Of a stretch of 64,000 nt of DNA, positions 45,621 to 54,203 are shown one piece after another. Within the stretch, counting starts at the first letter, position 1, and each line of letters starts with the position of its first letter. The notes beneath the pieces were generated by a model. That model had not been told where the DNA came from and made no database searches. It saw nothing but the letters and a program-made list of their open reading frames with translations. The DNA is from Fulvimarina sp. (GTDB lineage: Bacteria; Pseudomonadota; Alphaproteobacteria; Rhizobiales; Rhizobiaceae), in the NCBI GenBank assembly GCA_002700095.1, contig PACL01000061.1:18032-82031 (forward strand). The letters are read 5' to 3'. Both the position numbers and the translations under genes were made by a program.

Positions 45621-46579
45621 CGGCGCGGGCAGATTTCGGTGAGGCGGGCGTCGCTGTCGTCGGCGCCGGCCTCGTCGGTCTCGGCTGGGCGATCGTCTTC
45701 GCCCGTGCGGGACTGGCCGTGCGGCTGCATGACACAGATCCGGCGCGGCTTGCCGATGCGCCCGCGCGGCTTCGTCGCTCGCTTGCAGATCTCGCCGCCG
45801 CAGGCCTGATCGCGGAGGCACCGGATGTCGTGGCGGCGCGCTGCACGCCGGTCGCCGACCTCGCCGCTGCGGTGGGAAACGTCGACTACGTTCAGGAATC
45901 GGTGCTCGAACGCACCGACGTGAAGCGCAACCTCTATACCGCGCTCTCGGCCTGCCTGGCGCCCGAGGCGATCGTCGGGTCTTCCTCCTCCGGGATCCCC
46001 TCCTCGGCCTTCACGCAAGGGCTGGCGATCGCACCGCGCTGCCTCGTCGCCCATCCGGTCAACCCGCCCTACCTCGCGCCGATCGTCGAGCTGGTTCCGG
46101 CCGAATGGACGCTGCCGGAGGCGGTCGATGCGGTTCACGGCCTGATGTCGCGGGTCGGCCAGCATCCGATCCGCGTCGCGCGGGAGCTGACGGGTTTCGT
46201 CCTCAACCGCCTGCAGGGTGCGCTGCTGCGCGAGGCCTTCGCGCTCTACGAGGAGGGCTACTGCTCGCTCGCCGACATCGACGCCACGGTGTCGAAGGGC
46301 CTCGGCCTGCGCTGGGCCTTCATGGGCCCCTTCGAGACGATCGACCTCAACGCGCCCGGCGGTATCGGCGACTATGCGGCGCGCCTCGGCGGCCTTTACC
46401 ATTCGATTGCGCTCGAACGACAGGATCCGCAGCCCTGGAGCCCGGACCTCGTAGCACGTGCGGAGGCCGAGCGCCGTCAGGCGCTGCCCCTTGAGGACCT
46501 GCCGAGCCGCTCCGAATGGCGTGACCGGCGGCTGATGGCGCTCGCCGTCCACAAGCGTGCCTCGGAGGGCCAGCAATGA
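45617..46579 (+). CDS. 3-hydroxyacyl-CoA dehydrogenase-fold enzyme close to lambda-crystallin / L-gulonate 3-dehydrogenase
   Basis: 320 aa, same length as human CRYL1. The Rossmann motif VAVVGAGLVGLGWAIVFARA binds NAD; the catalytic region VAHPVNPPYLAPIVELVP and the C-terminal GFVLNRLQGALLREAFALYE and GLGLRWAFMGPFETIDLNAP closely follow the CRYL1 pattern. CRYL1 oxidises L-gulonate to 3-dehydro-L-gulonate. Other members act on L-carnitine or hydroxyacyl-CoA, but none of the surrounding genes supports those. It overlaps both neighbours by ATGA. Confidence 0.85.
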   Translation: MTARADFGEAGVAVVGAGLVGLGWAIVFARAGLAVRLHDTDPARLADAPARLRRSLADLAAAGLIAEAPDVVAARCTPVADLAAAVGNVDYVQESVLERTDVKRNLYTALSACLAPEAIVGSSSSGIPSSAFTQGLAIAPRCLVAHPVNPPYLAPIVELVPAEWTLPEAVDAVHGLMSRVGQHPIRVARELTGFVLNRLQGALLREAFALYEEGYCSLADIDATVSKGLGLRWAFMGPFETIDLNAPGGIGDYAARLGGLYHSIALERQDPQPWSPDLVARAEAERRQALPLEDLPSRSEWRDRRLMALAVHKRASEGQQ

Positions 46580-47352
46580 CCGCAGGGCCAGCGCCGATGT
46601 TCGCCCCGAACTTCCGCCTCGATGGCCGCCGCGCGCTCGTCACGGGTGCCGGCCGGGGCATCGGCCGGGCGGTGGCCGAAGCCTATGCGGCGGCCGGCGC
46701 CTCCGTGATCCTTTGCGCCCGATCGGCACAGGAGATCGAGCAGGCAGCCGAGGCCATCCGGTCTGCAGGCTGCGATGCCGAGCCCCTGGTAGCGGACGTC
46801 ACCGACGTCACCGCCTTCGCCGCCGCGATCGCCGCACTCCCGGCCCTCGACATTCTCGTCAACAACGCGGGGATGAACCGGCCGAAACCGCTGCGGGAGG
46901 TCACTCAGGAGGACTACGACGCGGTCATGAGCCTCAACCTGCGGGCCGTCTACTTCGCGACGCAGGCGGTCACGCGGCGGATGATCGACACCGGACGTCG
47001 CGGCGTCGTGATCAACATGTCCTCCCAGATGGGGCATGTCGGTGCCGCCGACCGCACGCTCTACTGCGCGTCGAAATGGGCGCTCGAAGGGTTCACGAAG
47101 GCGCTCGCAGTGGAACTGGGCCCCGTCGGCATTCGCGTCAACACGATCTGCCCGACCTTCGTCGAGACGCCGATGACGGAGCCGATGCTGGCCGATCCCG
47201 GCTTCCGCGCAGCGGTGCTGTCCAAGATCAAGCTCGGTCGGCTCGCGTCGATCGAGGACATCGTCGGTGCCGCGGTCTTCCTCGCCTCGGACGCCGCCGC
47301 AATGATGACCGGAGCGAGCCTCCTGATTGATGGCGGCTGGACCGCAGACTAG
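46576..47352 (+). CDS. SDR-family oxidoreductase, last gene of the LacI operon
   Basis: 258 aa. Motifs: TGAGRGIGRAV for NAD(P), ILVNNAGMNRPK, NMSSQMGHVG (Ser), YCASK (catalytic Tyr-x-x-x-Lys) and the C-terminal ASLLIDGGW typical of sugar and polyol dehydrogenases such as gluconate 5-dehydrogenase-like proteins. It starts within the last codons of the preceding gene. It probably reduces or oxidises a keto sugar acid made by the other enzymes of the operon. Confidence 0.9.
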   Translation: MTAGPAPMFAPNFRLDGRRALVTGAGRGIGRAVAEAYAAAGASVILCARSAQEIEQAAEAIRSAGCDAEPLVADVTDVTAFAAAIAALPALDILVNNAGMNRPKPLREVTQEDYDAVMSLNLRAVYFATQAVTRRMIDTGRRGVVINMSSQMGHVGAADRTLYCASKWALEGFTKALAVELGPVGIRVNTICPTFVETPMTEPMLADPGFRAAVLSKIKLGRLASIEDIVGAAVFLASDAAAMMTGASLLIDGGWTAD

Positions 47353-47400
47353 TGTGTGGGATCGGTGACTCCAACAAGTTACCGCCGCGCTTGACGGCCT

Positions 47401-48744
47401 CTACCGCCCTGCGGTGTCGAGAAGCTGGTACCAAGAGGCGACCAGTCGCACTGCCGGTCCTCGCAAGGAATAGAATGGGATGCTTTTCAGCTGCTTCGGC
47501 CGGAGCAGCGCGAGATCCGGCCTGTCGCCGAGAGTGACGTCGGCGGCGTATCGGCCCATCAGCGAGGCCATGGCGATGCCGGCGCCGTTGTATCCCAGCG
47601 CGAACGAGATCCTGTCGTCCAGCCGGCCAAGCTGAGGAACCGCATCGAGGGTCATGGCGACGAGGCCGGACCAGCGATGGGTGATCGGAACGCCGCGCAA
47701 GTCCGGAAAGACGCGCAGCATCGCCCGCTCCAGCGCGTCGAACGCTGCCTGGCTGTCGGTCTTGCCGAAGGCGCCGCGACCGCCGAAGATCAGGCGGTCC
47801 CGATAAGGCCGGAACCAGCGCATCATCCGCCGCGTCTCCGAGTAGCTCCGGCCATGGCGCAGCAGCCTGGCGCGGAGCTCTTCGGAAAGCGGCCCGGTGG
47901 CGACCATGGCGCTGCGAAAGGGAATGACGGCGCGGCGGATCGCGGCGGTTCCGGGGGCAAGGTCGGAATAGCCGTTTGTCGCCAGGAGGGCGTATCTGGC
48001 GCGGATCGCCCCCAACGGTGTCTCGACCACCACCCCGGCGCCATCCTGACGGACGGACGTCGCCGGGGCGCCTTCCCAGATGCCGACGCCCCTGCCCCGC
48101 AGACCCTCGGCGAGGCCGAGGGCGTAGTTCAGGGGATGGATGAGGCCGGCATGGGAGACCAGCACGCCGCCGACGAAATCGGCCGAGCCGGTCTCGTCGG
48201 CCACTTCGTCGCGATCGAGGATGCGGCTCGTCTCGTCGCCGAAATCCTCCCGCATGGTCCGCGCCTCGGCCTTCAGGGCGTCGAAGGCGCTCCGCGTGTG
48301 GGCGCAGCGAAGGTTGCCCGTCATTGTGAGGTCGGCATCGTCGATCTCGTCGCGCCGCACCGCCTCCTTGACGGCATCGACGGCCTCGTGGCCAAGTCCG
48401 GCCATGCGCCGTGCCACGTCCTGACCGTGCCGGCGGGCCATGTCGGGAATGGCGAGGCGGAACTTAGGAGACACGACTCCGCCGTTTCTTCCGCTCGCAC
48501 CCCAACCGATCCCATTCGCCTCGACGATCAGCGGCCGGAGCCCCCGTTCAACAAACCGTTGGGCGGCAGATAACCCCGTGTAGCCGCCGCCGACGATCAC
48601 GACGTCGGCGCTGTCCTGCCCGCTTGGCCCGGCCTGCCGGGCAACGGCCGGGCGCGGGCGCGCCGTTTCCATCCAGAGTGAGGCAGGCCACATTGTCGCG
48701 GCCGACGCCTTCGTTCCGTCCTTTCCGGGCACTTCGGCTGTCAC
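47401..48744 (-). CDS. FAD-dependent amine oxidoreductase (DAO/OrdL-like)
   Basis: 447 aa. The FAD-binding motif DVVIVGGGYTGLSAAQRFVE begins about residue 47, following an N-terminal segment with MWPASLWMETA, which is typical of gamma-glutamylputrescine oxidase/OrdL proteins. GWGASGRNGGVV and the C-terminal HRWSGLVAMTLDAVPQLGRL and GYNGAGIAMASLMGR are DAO-family signatures. It oxidises C-N bonds of amines or imino acids with O2 or quinone. It overlaps the upstream HAD gene by ATGA and closes the amine operon. Confidence 0.9.
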   Translation of the reverse strand: MTAEVPGKDGTKASAATMWPASLWMETARPRPAVARQAGPSGQDSADVVIVGGGYTGLSAAQRFVERGLRPLIVEANGIGWGASGRNGGVVSPKFRLAIPDMARRHGQDVARRMAGLGHEAVDAVKEAVRRDEIDDADLTMTGNLRCAHTRSAFDALKAEARTMREDFGDETSRILDRDEVADETGSADFVGGVLVSHAGLIHPLNYALGLAEGLRGRGVGIWEGAPATSVRQDGAGVVVETPLGAIRARYALLATNGYSDLAPGTAAIRRAVIPFRSAMVATGPLSEELRARLLRHGRSYSETRRMMRWFRPYRDRLIFGGRGAFGKTDSQAAFDALERAMLRVFPDLRGVPITHRWSGLVAMTLDAVPQLGRLDDRISFALGYNGAGIAMASLMGRYAADVTLGDRPDLALLRPKQLKSIPFYSLRGPAVRLVASWYQLLDTAGR

Positions 48745-49454
48745 CGTCCGCCTGCCATGTCGGCGTCGATCGCGTCGGCCAGTTGGGCGAGCGTCGCGAA
48801 ATGGAAGTCCGGCTTCGTCACTTCCTTCGGTACCGGCGTACCGCCGAAGCCCTTCTGCCCCTGCCGCCGCTCGATCCAGCAGACCGAATACCCGAGTTCC
48901 CGCGCCACGCCGATGTCGTGATACTGGCTCTGCGCGACGTGCAGGATCTCGTCCTGCCTGTAGCCGAAGGCCGACTGGCGACCCCGGTTGTAGTCGAAGA
49001 ACCGCGGGCTCGGCTTCGGAATGCCGACGTCGTCCAGGGTGACGCCCTCATGGAAGGGGTTGTCGAGGGTGTGGGAATAGCTGGAGAAGATCACCCGGTC
49101 GGCATTCGTCATCGCCACGAGGCGGAAGCGCTTGCGCAGGCGCTTCAGCGCAGCGACCGAGTCGTCGAAGGCCGGCCACTTCAGGACGTGTGCCTGGAAC
49201 GCGACGGCCGCGGCCTCGCTGCGGTCCAGCCCGAGCTTGCCGGCGACATGCTGGTAGACCTCCCCCATGACCTGGCTGGCGCGGCCCGGATGAATGTGGC
49301 GCGCCTCGACATAAGGGCCGAAGATGTCGTCGTCGCTGAGGTCGCGAGCCGCCGGTCCGCCGAAGGCGCGAAAACCGTCGAGCAGGCCCTTCTCGAAATC
49401 GATGAGGGTTCCCACGACGTCGAAGGTGAGAACCTTGAAGCGGTCGAATTGCAT
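48741..49454 (-). CDS. HAD-superfamily hydrolase, haloacid dehalogenase type II-like
   Basis: 237 aa from the ATG at 49454. Motif I LTFDVVGTLIDFEKG has the nucleophile Asp12 and lacks the second Asp of phosphatases (it reads V), as in haloacid dehalogenases; motif II AMTNADRVIFSS, Lys in GIPKPSPRFFDYN, and HVAQSQYHDIGVARE with the acidic residues. The usual reaction is hydrolysis of 2-haloacids, but this clade often sits in amine catabolism operons with unknown roles. Confidence 0.85.
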   Translation of the reverse strand: MQFDRFKVLTFDVVGTLIDFEKGLLDGFRAFGGPAARDLSDDDIFGPYVEARHIHPGRASQVMGEVYQHVAGKLGLDRSEAAAVAFQAHVLKWPAFDDSVAALKRLRKRFRLVAMTNADRVIFSSYSHTLDNPFHEGVTLDDVGIPKPSPRFFDYNRGRQSAFGYRQDEILHVAQSQYHDIGVARELGYSVCWIERRQGQKGFGGTPVPKEVTKPDFHFATLAQLADAIDADMAGGR

Positions 49455-49527
49455 GAGGCAGGTGTCCTTTTCGTAGTCTCGAGTTGATGTTCGGGTTGGT
49501 GTGGCCGACCTGTCGGCGCGCCGATCG

Positions 49528-51594
49528 TCAGAGCGGGCTGCAGATCCGGACGGCGTCGAGCATGGCGGCGTGGATGTTGCGGCTGGAAACCGCGTCACCA
49601 ATGCGATGGAGTTCGAAACCGTCTCGTGTCGCTGCGGGCTGCGGCGCGGCGCGGACGAAGGTCTCGATGTCGGTGACGCCTTCGTTCGAGGAGGCGGTGC
49701 GAAGCTCATCGAAGAGCTCGTTCATCGGGATGCTGCCCTGCTCGACGATCACCTGATCGACGGCCACCAAGCGTTCCTCCCGCGAGATCTCGTTCAGGAG
49801 CGCGGCTTCGAGGCGGTTGTCGCGGCGGCGGACGGCGAGGAGCCGGGTGTCCGAGATCGGCTGAAGCCCGAGCGAGAGGAACCGCTTCTTCCAGCGCAGC
49901 CTCTCGGCATAGGTCAGCTCCTCGGCGAGATTGGCGTCGATCGTCGCATAGGTGACGTTGGCGCCCGCTTCCTTCGCCCGCTCGGCCGCGAGCGGTGCCG
50001 GATGGCGGCCGGTGCCGTCATAGACGAGAACATCGCGGCCGACCGGCGTCTGGCCGGAAACGATGTCCCAGGTACTGACGCAGAGCGCGCTGCCCTCCAT
50101 CAAATCGACCTGCGGCAGGCCGCCGGTGGCGAGGATCACCACGTCGGGCCCGAGCGCGGGGATGTCGCCGGCCTCCATGTAGCTGTTGGTGTGGATCGGA
50201 ACGCCGCGGCGCTCCAGCTCGGCGACGCGCCACTCGACGATGCCGATGAGGTCGCGGCGCCAAGAGCCCGTCGCGCCGAGGAGGATCTGCCCCCCGAGAT
50301 CGGCCGCCGCCTCGTAGAGCGTCACGTCGTGGCCGCGCTCGGCGCTGATGCGGGCAGCCTCGAGCCCCGCCGGGCCGCCACCGACCACGACGACCTTGCG
50401 CTTCGGGCCCGTCGCCCGCGCGGTGACGTGGCTGAGCACCGTCTCCCGGCCGGTCACCGGGTTGTGCAGGCAGGAGGGGCGGTAGGGCGACTGGCAGTGG
50501 GTGGCGCCGATGCAAGGGCGCACCTGATCCTCGCGGCCGGCGGCGAGCTTTTCCACCATGTGCGGATCGGCGATCTGGGCCCGGGTCATGCCGGCCATGT
50601 CGACCTTGCCCTCGGCAACGGCAAAGCGCGCCGAGGCGAGATCGGAAATCCGCGCGGCATGGAAGACCGGCAGTCCGACCTCGCGCCGGAAAGCGCCGAC
50701 GGGCTCGACCCAGGGCGCCAATGGCGAGCCCATGCCGGGCATGTTCTCCTCGGCGAGCGCCCGGGTGGTGTCCATCGTGCCGTAGATGGCGTTGAAGAAG
50801 TCGACCGCCCCTGCCCGCGTCAGGATCTGCGCGGCCTTCACGCATTCGTCGAAATTCATGCCGCCGGCGATCGCCTCGTCAACGACGAAGCGGATGCCGA
50901 CAAGGAAGTCGTCGCCGGTCGCCTCGCGGATCGCCTCATGGACCATCAACGCGAAGCGGCAGCGGTTTTCCAGGGAGCCGCCGAAGCGATCGGTGCGCCG
51001 GTTGGTGACGGGCGACAGGAACTGGCCGATGAGATGGCCGGCCGAGAGCGTCTCGATGCCGTCGAGCCCGCCTTCCTTGCAGCGCCGGGCGGCGGCGCCA
51101 TAGGCCTTCACCACCCGGTCGATGTCGTGCTCGTCCATCTCCTTGGGGATGCTGCGGTGGAGGGTTTCGCGCAAGGGCGACGGCGCGATGGTGGTCAGCC
51201 AGTCGCCGGCATAAGGATCGCCGCGCCGGCCGAGATGACTGATCTGGCACATCAGCGCCGCGCCCTCGCCATGCATGCGCTCGGAGAACTGCTGGAGATG
51301 CGGAATGATCGCGTCCGAGCCGACGTTGAGCTGGCGGAAGATGTTCGGCGAGTCGCGATCGACATTGGACGAGCCGCCGAACATCGACAGGGCGAGCCCG
51401 CCCTTGGCCTTTTCCAGGTGATAGCGCTGATAGGCTTCCTGCGGCATGCCGCCAACCTCCAGCCCGCAGGCGTGGCTGGTGCTCATGATGCGGTTGCGCA
51501 GCGTCAGATGCTTGATCGTCAGCGGTTGCAGCAGGGGATCCGTCGGCGGCGGAACGGCGCGGGACGCGACGTTCGGTTCGGGTAAATCCAGCAT
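49528..51594 (-). CDS. NADH:flavin oxidoreductase of the N-methylproline/dimethylamine demethylase type
   Basis: 688 aa from the ATG at 51594 with AGGAGA upstream. N-terminal half is a flavin TIM barrel of the Old Yellow Enzyme group (LTLRNRIMSTSHACGLEVGG, ISHLGRRGDPYAGDW, FGGSLENRCRF). Four cysteines for a 4Fe-4S cluster appear in CIGATHC and CLHN. The C-terminal half is a pyridine nucleotide binding domain (VVVVGGGPAGLEAARISAER, VVILATGGLPQVDLMEG). The layout matches 2,4-dienoyl-CoA reductase and trimethylamine dehydrogenase; the N-terminal HACG and DWLTTIAPSP segments resemble StcD-type stachydrine/N-methylproline demethylases. It would demethylate an N-methylated imino acid or amine. Confidence 0.88.
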   Translation of the reverse strand: MLDLPEPNVASRAVPPPTDPLLQPLTIKHLTLRNRIMSTSHACGLEVGGMPQEAYQRYHLEKAKGGLALSMFGGSSNVDRDSPNIFRQLNVGSDAIIPHLQQFSERMHGEGAALMCQISHLGRRGDPYAGDWLTTIAPSPLRETLHRSIPKEMDEHDIDRVVKAYGAAARRCKEGGLDGIETLSAGHLIGQFLSPVTNRRTDRFGGSLENRCRFALMVHEAIREATGDDFLVGIRFVVDEAIAGGMNFDECVKAAQILTRAGAVDFFNAIYGTMDTTRALAEENMPGMGSPLAPWVEPVGAFRREVGLPVFHAARISDLASARFAVAEGKVDMAGMTRAQIADPHMVEKLAAGREDQVRPCIGATHCQSPYRPSCLHNPVTGRETVLSHVTARATGPKRKVVVVGGGPAGLEAARISAERGHDVTLYEAAADLGGQILLGATGSWRRDLIGIVEWRVAELERRGVPIHTNSYMEAGDIPALGPDVVILATGGLPQVDLMEGSALCVSTWDIVSGQTPVGRDVLVYDGTGRHPAPLAAERAKEAGANVTYATIDANLAEELTYAERLRWKKRFLSLGLQPISDTRLLAVRRRDNRLEAALLNEISREERLVAVDQVIVEQGSIPMNELFDELRTASSNEGVTDIETFVRAAPQPAATRDGFELHRIGDAVSSRNIHAAMLDAVRICSPL

Positions 51595-51687
51595 GGATCG
51601 GTCTCTCCTGTTCAGGCAAAGTGGTGGCGTCGACTGGACGGGCACCCGTCCGACCGTTGCGTCCACCGGCCCGTTTCGGGCGAGCGG

Positions 51688-52476
51688 TTAGAAGATCTGG
51701 CTGAGGAAGCGCTGCGTGCGCTCGTCCTTCGCCTGGGTGAAGAGTTCCTCGGGCGGCCCGTGCTCGACGATCACGCCCCTGTCGGTGAAATACACGTGGT
51801 CGGCGACCTCCCGGGCAAAGCCCATTTCGTGGGTCACGAGAATGCAGGTCATGCCCTCGGCGGCGAGCTCCTTGATGGTCAGGAGCACCTCCTTGACCGT
51901 CTCCGGGTCGAGGGCCGCGGTGACCTCGTCGAACAGCATCACGTCGGGCCGCATGGCAAGGCTGCGGGCGATCGCCACGCGCTGCTGCTGACCGCCGGAA
52001 AGATGGCCGGGATAGACGTCCTCCTTGCCGGAAAGCCGCACCTTAGCGATCAGCGCCCTCGCCCGCTCCTCGACCTCGCGCTTGGGCTCCTTCAGCACCT
52101 TCACCGGCGCCATCATGACGTTTTCAAGCGCCGTTTTGTGGGGAAAGAGATTGTACTGCTGGAAGACGATGCCGACCTTCTTGCGCAGGGCCAGCTTGTC
52201 GAGCTTGGGATCGTTGACCTCCTGGCCCTCGACCGTGATCGAGCCCTTCTGGATGTCATTGAGGCCGTTGATGCAGCGGATCAACGTCGACTTGCCGGAA
52301 CCAGACGGGCCAATGATGCAGACCACCTCGCCCTTCTTTACGTCCAGGCTGACGCCGCGCAGCACCTCCAGCTTGCCGAAGGACTTGTGGACCTCCTTGA
52401 TCGAGACGAGGGGCATGTCCGGGGTCCAGGTCCCAGGCGCCGCCGCATGCGGGGAAAGCTCAGGAGTCGACGGCAT
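51688..52476 (-). CDS. Polar amino acid ABC transporter ATP-binding protein (HisP/GlnQ type)
   Basis: 262 aa. Walker A IGPSGSGKSTLIRCINGL, signature HLSGGQQQRVAIARSLAM, Walker B VMLFDEVTAALDP and H-loop VTHEMGFAREVADHV are intact and the GlnQ-like FQQYNLFPHKTALENV is present. The ATG at 52476 overlaps the permease stop by 17 bp; an in-frame ATG at 52416 (MPLVSIKEV) would begin just before the domain. It energises the importer with the two upstream permeases. Confidence 0.93.
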   Translation of the reverse strand: MPSTPELSPHAAAPGTWTPDMPLVSIKEVHKSFGKLEVLRGVSLDVKKGEVVCIIGPSGSGKSTLIRCINGLNDIQKGSITVEGQEVNDPKLDKLALRKKVGIVFQQYNLFPHKTALENVMMAPVKVLKEPKREVEERARALIAKVRLSGKEDVYPGHLSGGQQQRVAIARSLAMRPDVMLFDEVTAALDPETVKEVLLTIKELAAEGMTCILVTHEMGFAREVADHVYFTDRGVIVEHGPPEELFTQAKDERTQRFLSQIF

Positions 52477-53311
52477 ATTTGCGCTCGATCATTCGGGTCC
52501 AGATGGAAATCGGATAGATGTAGGCGAAGAACAGCAGCAGCAGGAACAGATAGAACGGCACGAGCAGTTCCGGCCGCGCACCGGCCGCTTCCATGGCCGC
52601 CTGGCCGTTTCCGACCGCCTCGCGCACGCCGAGGATCGAGGCCATCGGCGTCGCCATGGTGAGCAGCGCATACCAGTTCATCCAGGGCGGGATCGCCCGC
52701 TTGACGCATTGCGGCAGGATGATCCAGCGCAGCGTCTGGCCATGGGTGAAGGCAAGGCTTTCGGCCGATTCCCACTGGCCCTTCGGAATCGAGACGATGG
52801 CGCCGCGAACGATCTCGCTGACATTCGCCATGACCGGCAGCGAGAAGGCGAAGGTGGCCTTCAGCCAGTCGGACATGATGAAAGTTCCGCCGCCGGGAAG
52901 CTGCAGCTCGAAAGGCACCAGCAGCATCACCACGAACAGGATCACCAGCCAGGGCGAATTGCGGAAGAGATGCGTCACCAGCCAGGCCGGGAGGCTTAAG
53001 AAGCGGCTGCGGCTGAGCTGCAGGAGGCCAAGGCCGATGCCCAGCACGGTGGCAATGGCCATGGCAAGGAAGCTCATGCCGAGATTGAGCAGGAAGCCCC
53101 GCAGAATGAACGGTATCCACTCGACCAGCGTGGCCAACGGCGACGGCGGTCCCGCCGCTGCGCCGCTCTGGGCATGGGCCGTCGCGATGGCAAGGCTGGC
53201 GAGAAACAGAGCCAGAAGCAGGATGCCGTGCCAGCCGCGAAGCGCACGGCTCGGCAGGAAGGACGACACCGCCTCGACGTCGATGCGGAACGGTTTTGCC
53301 AGCGCCCTCAT
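52460..53311 (-). CDS. Amino acid ABC transporter permease (HisM/GlnP type), second
   Basis: 283 aa from the ATG at 53311, which overlaps the stop of the first permease (ATGA). An N-terminal about 75-residue extension precedes the membrane part, which includes LLLALFLASLAIATAHAQSG, a segment resembling a signal peptide. The transmembrane core begins at about residue 68 (FILRGFLLNLGMSFLAMAIA); the EAA-like loop ESAESLAFTHGQTLRWIILP and MNWYALLTMATPMASILGV fit the HisM family. Confidence 0.9.
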   Translation of the reverse strand: MRALAKPFRIDVEAVSSFLPSRALRGWHGILLLALFLASLAIATAHAQSGAAAGPPSPLATLVEWIPFILRGFLLNLGMSFLAMAIATVLGIGLGLLQLSRSRFLSLPAWLVTHLFRNSPWLVILFVVMLLVPFELQLPGGGTFIMSDWLKATFAFSLPVMANVSEIVRGAIVSIPKGQWESAESLAFTHGQTLRWIILPQCVKRAIPPWMNWYALLTMATPMASILGVREAVGNGQAAMEAAGARPELLVPFYLFLLLLFFAYIYPISIWTRMIERKYAVDS

Positions 53312-54054
53312 CGGCCGTATCCCGGGAGTGCGAGGCGCTTTTCGAGCACGTGCAGCCCCGCTGCGATCAAGCTGACGACGACGACGTAGAACAGGAAGAG
53401 GACGATCATCATCTCCGGCACGTTGATGTTGTCCGACCAGACCTGGTTCAGCGTGTAGGTCATTTCCGGAACCGAGATGACGTAGGCGAGCGAGGTCGTC
53501 TTCGCCAAGGAGACCAGATTGTTGGTCAGCGCCGGCAGGCTGATGCGGAAGGCCAGCGGCAGCGTGACATAGGCGTAGGTCTGCCAGGACGAGAAGCACA
53601 GGCTCTCGGCCGCCTCGGCGGTGGCCTTGGGCACGGCTTCGATGCCGGAGCGGAAGATCTCGACGTTGAAGGCACCCCCGAAGATCCCGAGCGCGAGGAT
53701 CGCCCAGGTGAAGGACGAAATCAGCGGCTCGTAATAGCCGCCCATGTCGACCTGCGGCGTAAAGGCGCCGAGGCCGAAATAGAAGAACAGGAGCTGGATC
53801 AGCGGCGGCGTGTTGCGAAACAGCTGGATGTAGCCGTCGACGACCCCGCGCAGCAGCCTCGAGCGCGCGGTTTGGACCCACGCGCCGAGAACACCGATGA
53901 CGAGAGAGAGAAGGATCGACCACAGGATGAGCTGCAGCGAGATCGAGATGCCCGTCAGGAACCGATCATATTCGTAGCGGTCGTAGAATATGATGAAGTT
54001 CCATCCCGTCTCGACGTTGAGACGCTGGAAGATAGGGGCAATCAGGTCGAACAA
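53308..54054 (-). CDS. Amino acid ABC transporter permease (HisM/GlnP type), first
   Basis: 248 aa with five or so hydrophobic segments. GISISLQLILWSILLSLVIG is the first core helix, FRNTPPLIQLLFFYFGLGAF the typical membrane motif of this family, and EAAESLCFSSWQTYAYVTLP the EAA loop contacting the ATPase. It pairs with the second permease (ATGA overlap). It follows the binding-protein gene after a 149-bp gap containing a palindromic repeat. Confidence 0.93.
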   Translation of the reverse strand: MFDLIAPIFQRLNVETGWNFIIFYDRYEYDRFLTGISISLQLILWSILLSLVIGVLGAWVQTARSRLLRGVVDGYIQLFRNTPPLIQLLFFYFGLGAFTPQVDMGGYYEPLISSFTWAILALGIFGGAFNVEIFRSGIEAVPKATAEAAESLCFSSWQTYAYVTLPLAFRISLPALTNNLVSLAKTTSLAYVISVPEMTYTLNQVWSDNINVPEMMIVLFLFYVVVVSLIAAGLHVLEKRLALPGYGR

Positions 54055-54080
54055 GCTGCGGTCCTGTGGCCGATGGGCTT

Positions 54081-54178
54081 AGAGCATAATCCCGAGAAGT
54101 GGGTACCGGTTTTCGGAAAGGATCATGCGAAGACAAGGGGCTAGAGCGGGATGATGAGCGCAGCTCATTTCATCGCGC
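54081..54178. repeat. Rhizobial-type intergenic palindromic mosaic repeat
   Basis: Two hairpin-forming parts: CCGAGAAGTGGGTACCGGTTTTCGG (25 bp, 54092-54116), an imperfect palindrome centred on GGTACC, and a second one at about 54145-54179 (arms around AGCGGGATGATGAGC and its complement). The string GAGCATAATCCCGAGAAGT and the following GGATCATGCG belong to a repeat widely seen between genes in Rhizobiales. It lies in the gap between the binding protein and the first permease, where it can act as an mRNA stabiliser. Confidence 0.7.
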
Positions 54179-54203
54179 TAACGTCGGATCGTTGCGGCCG
54201 GGG

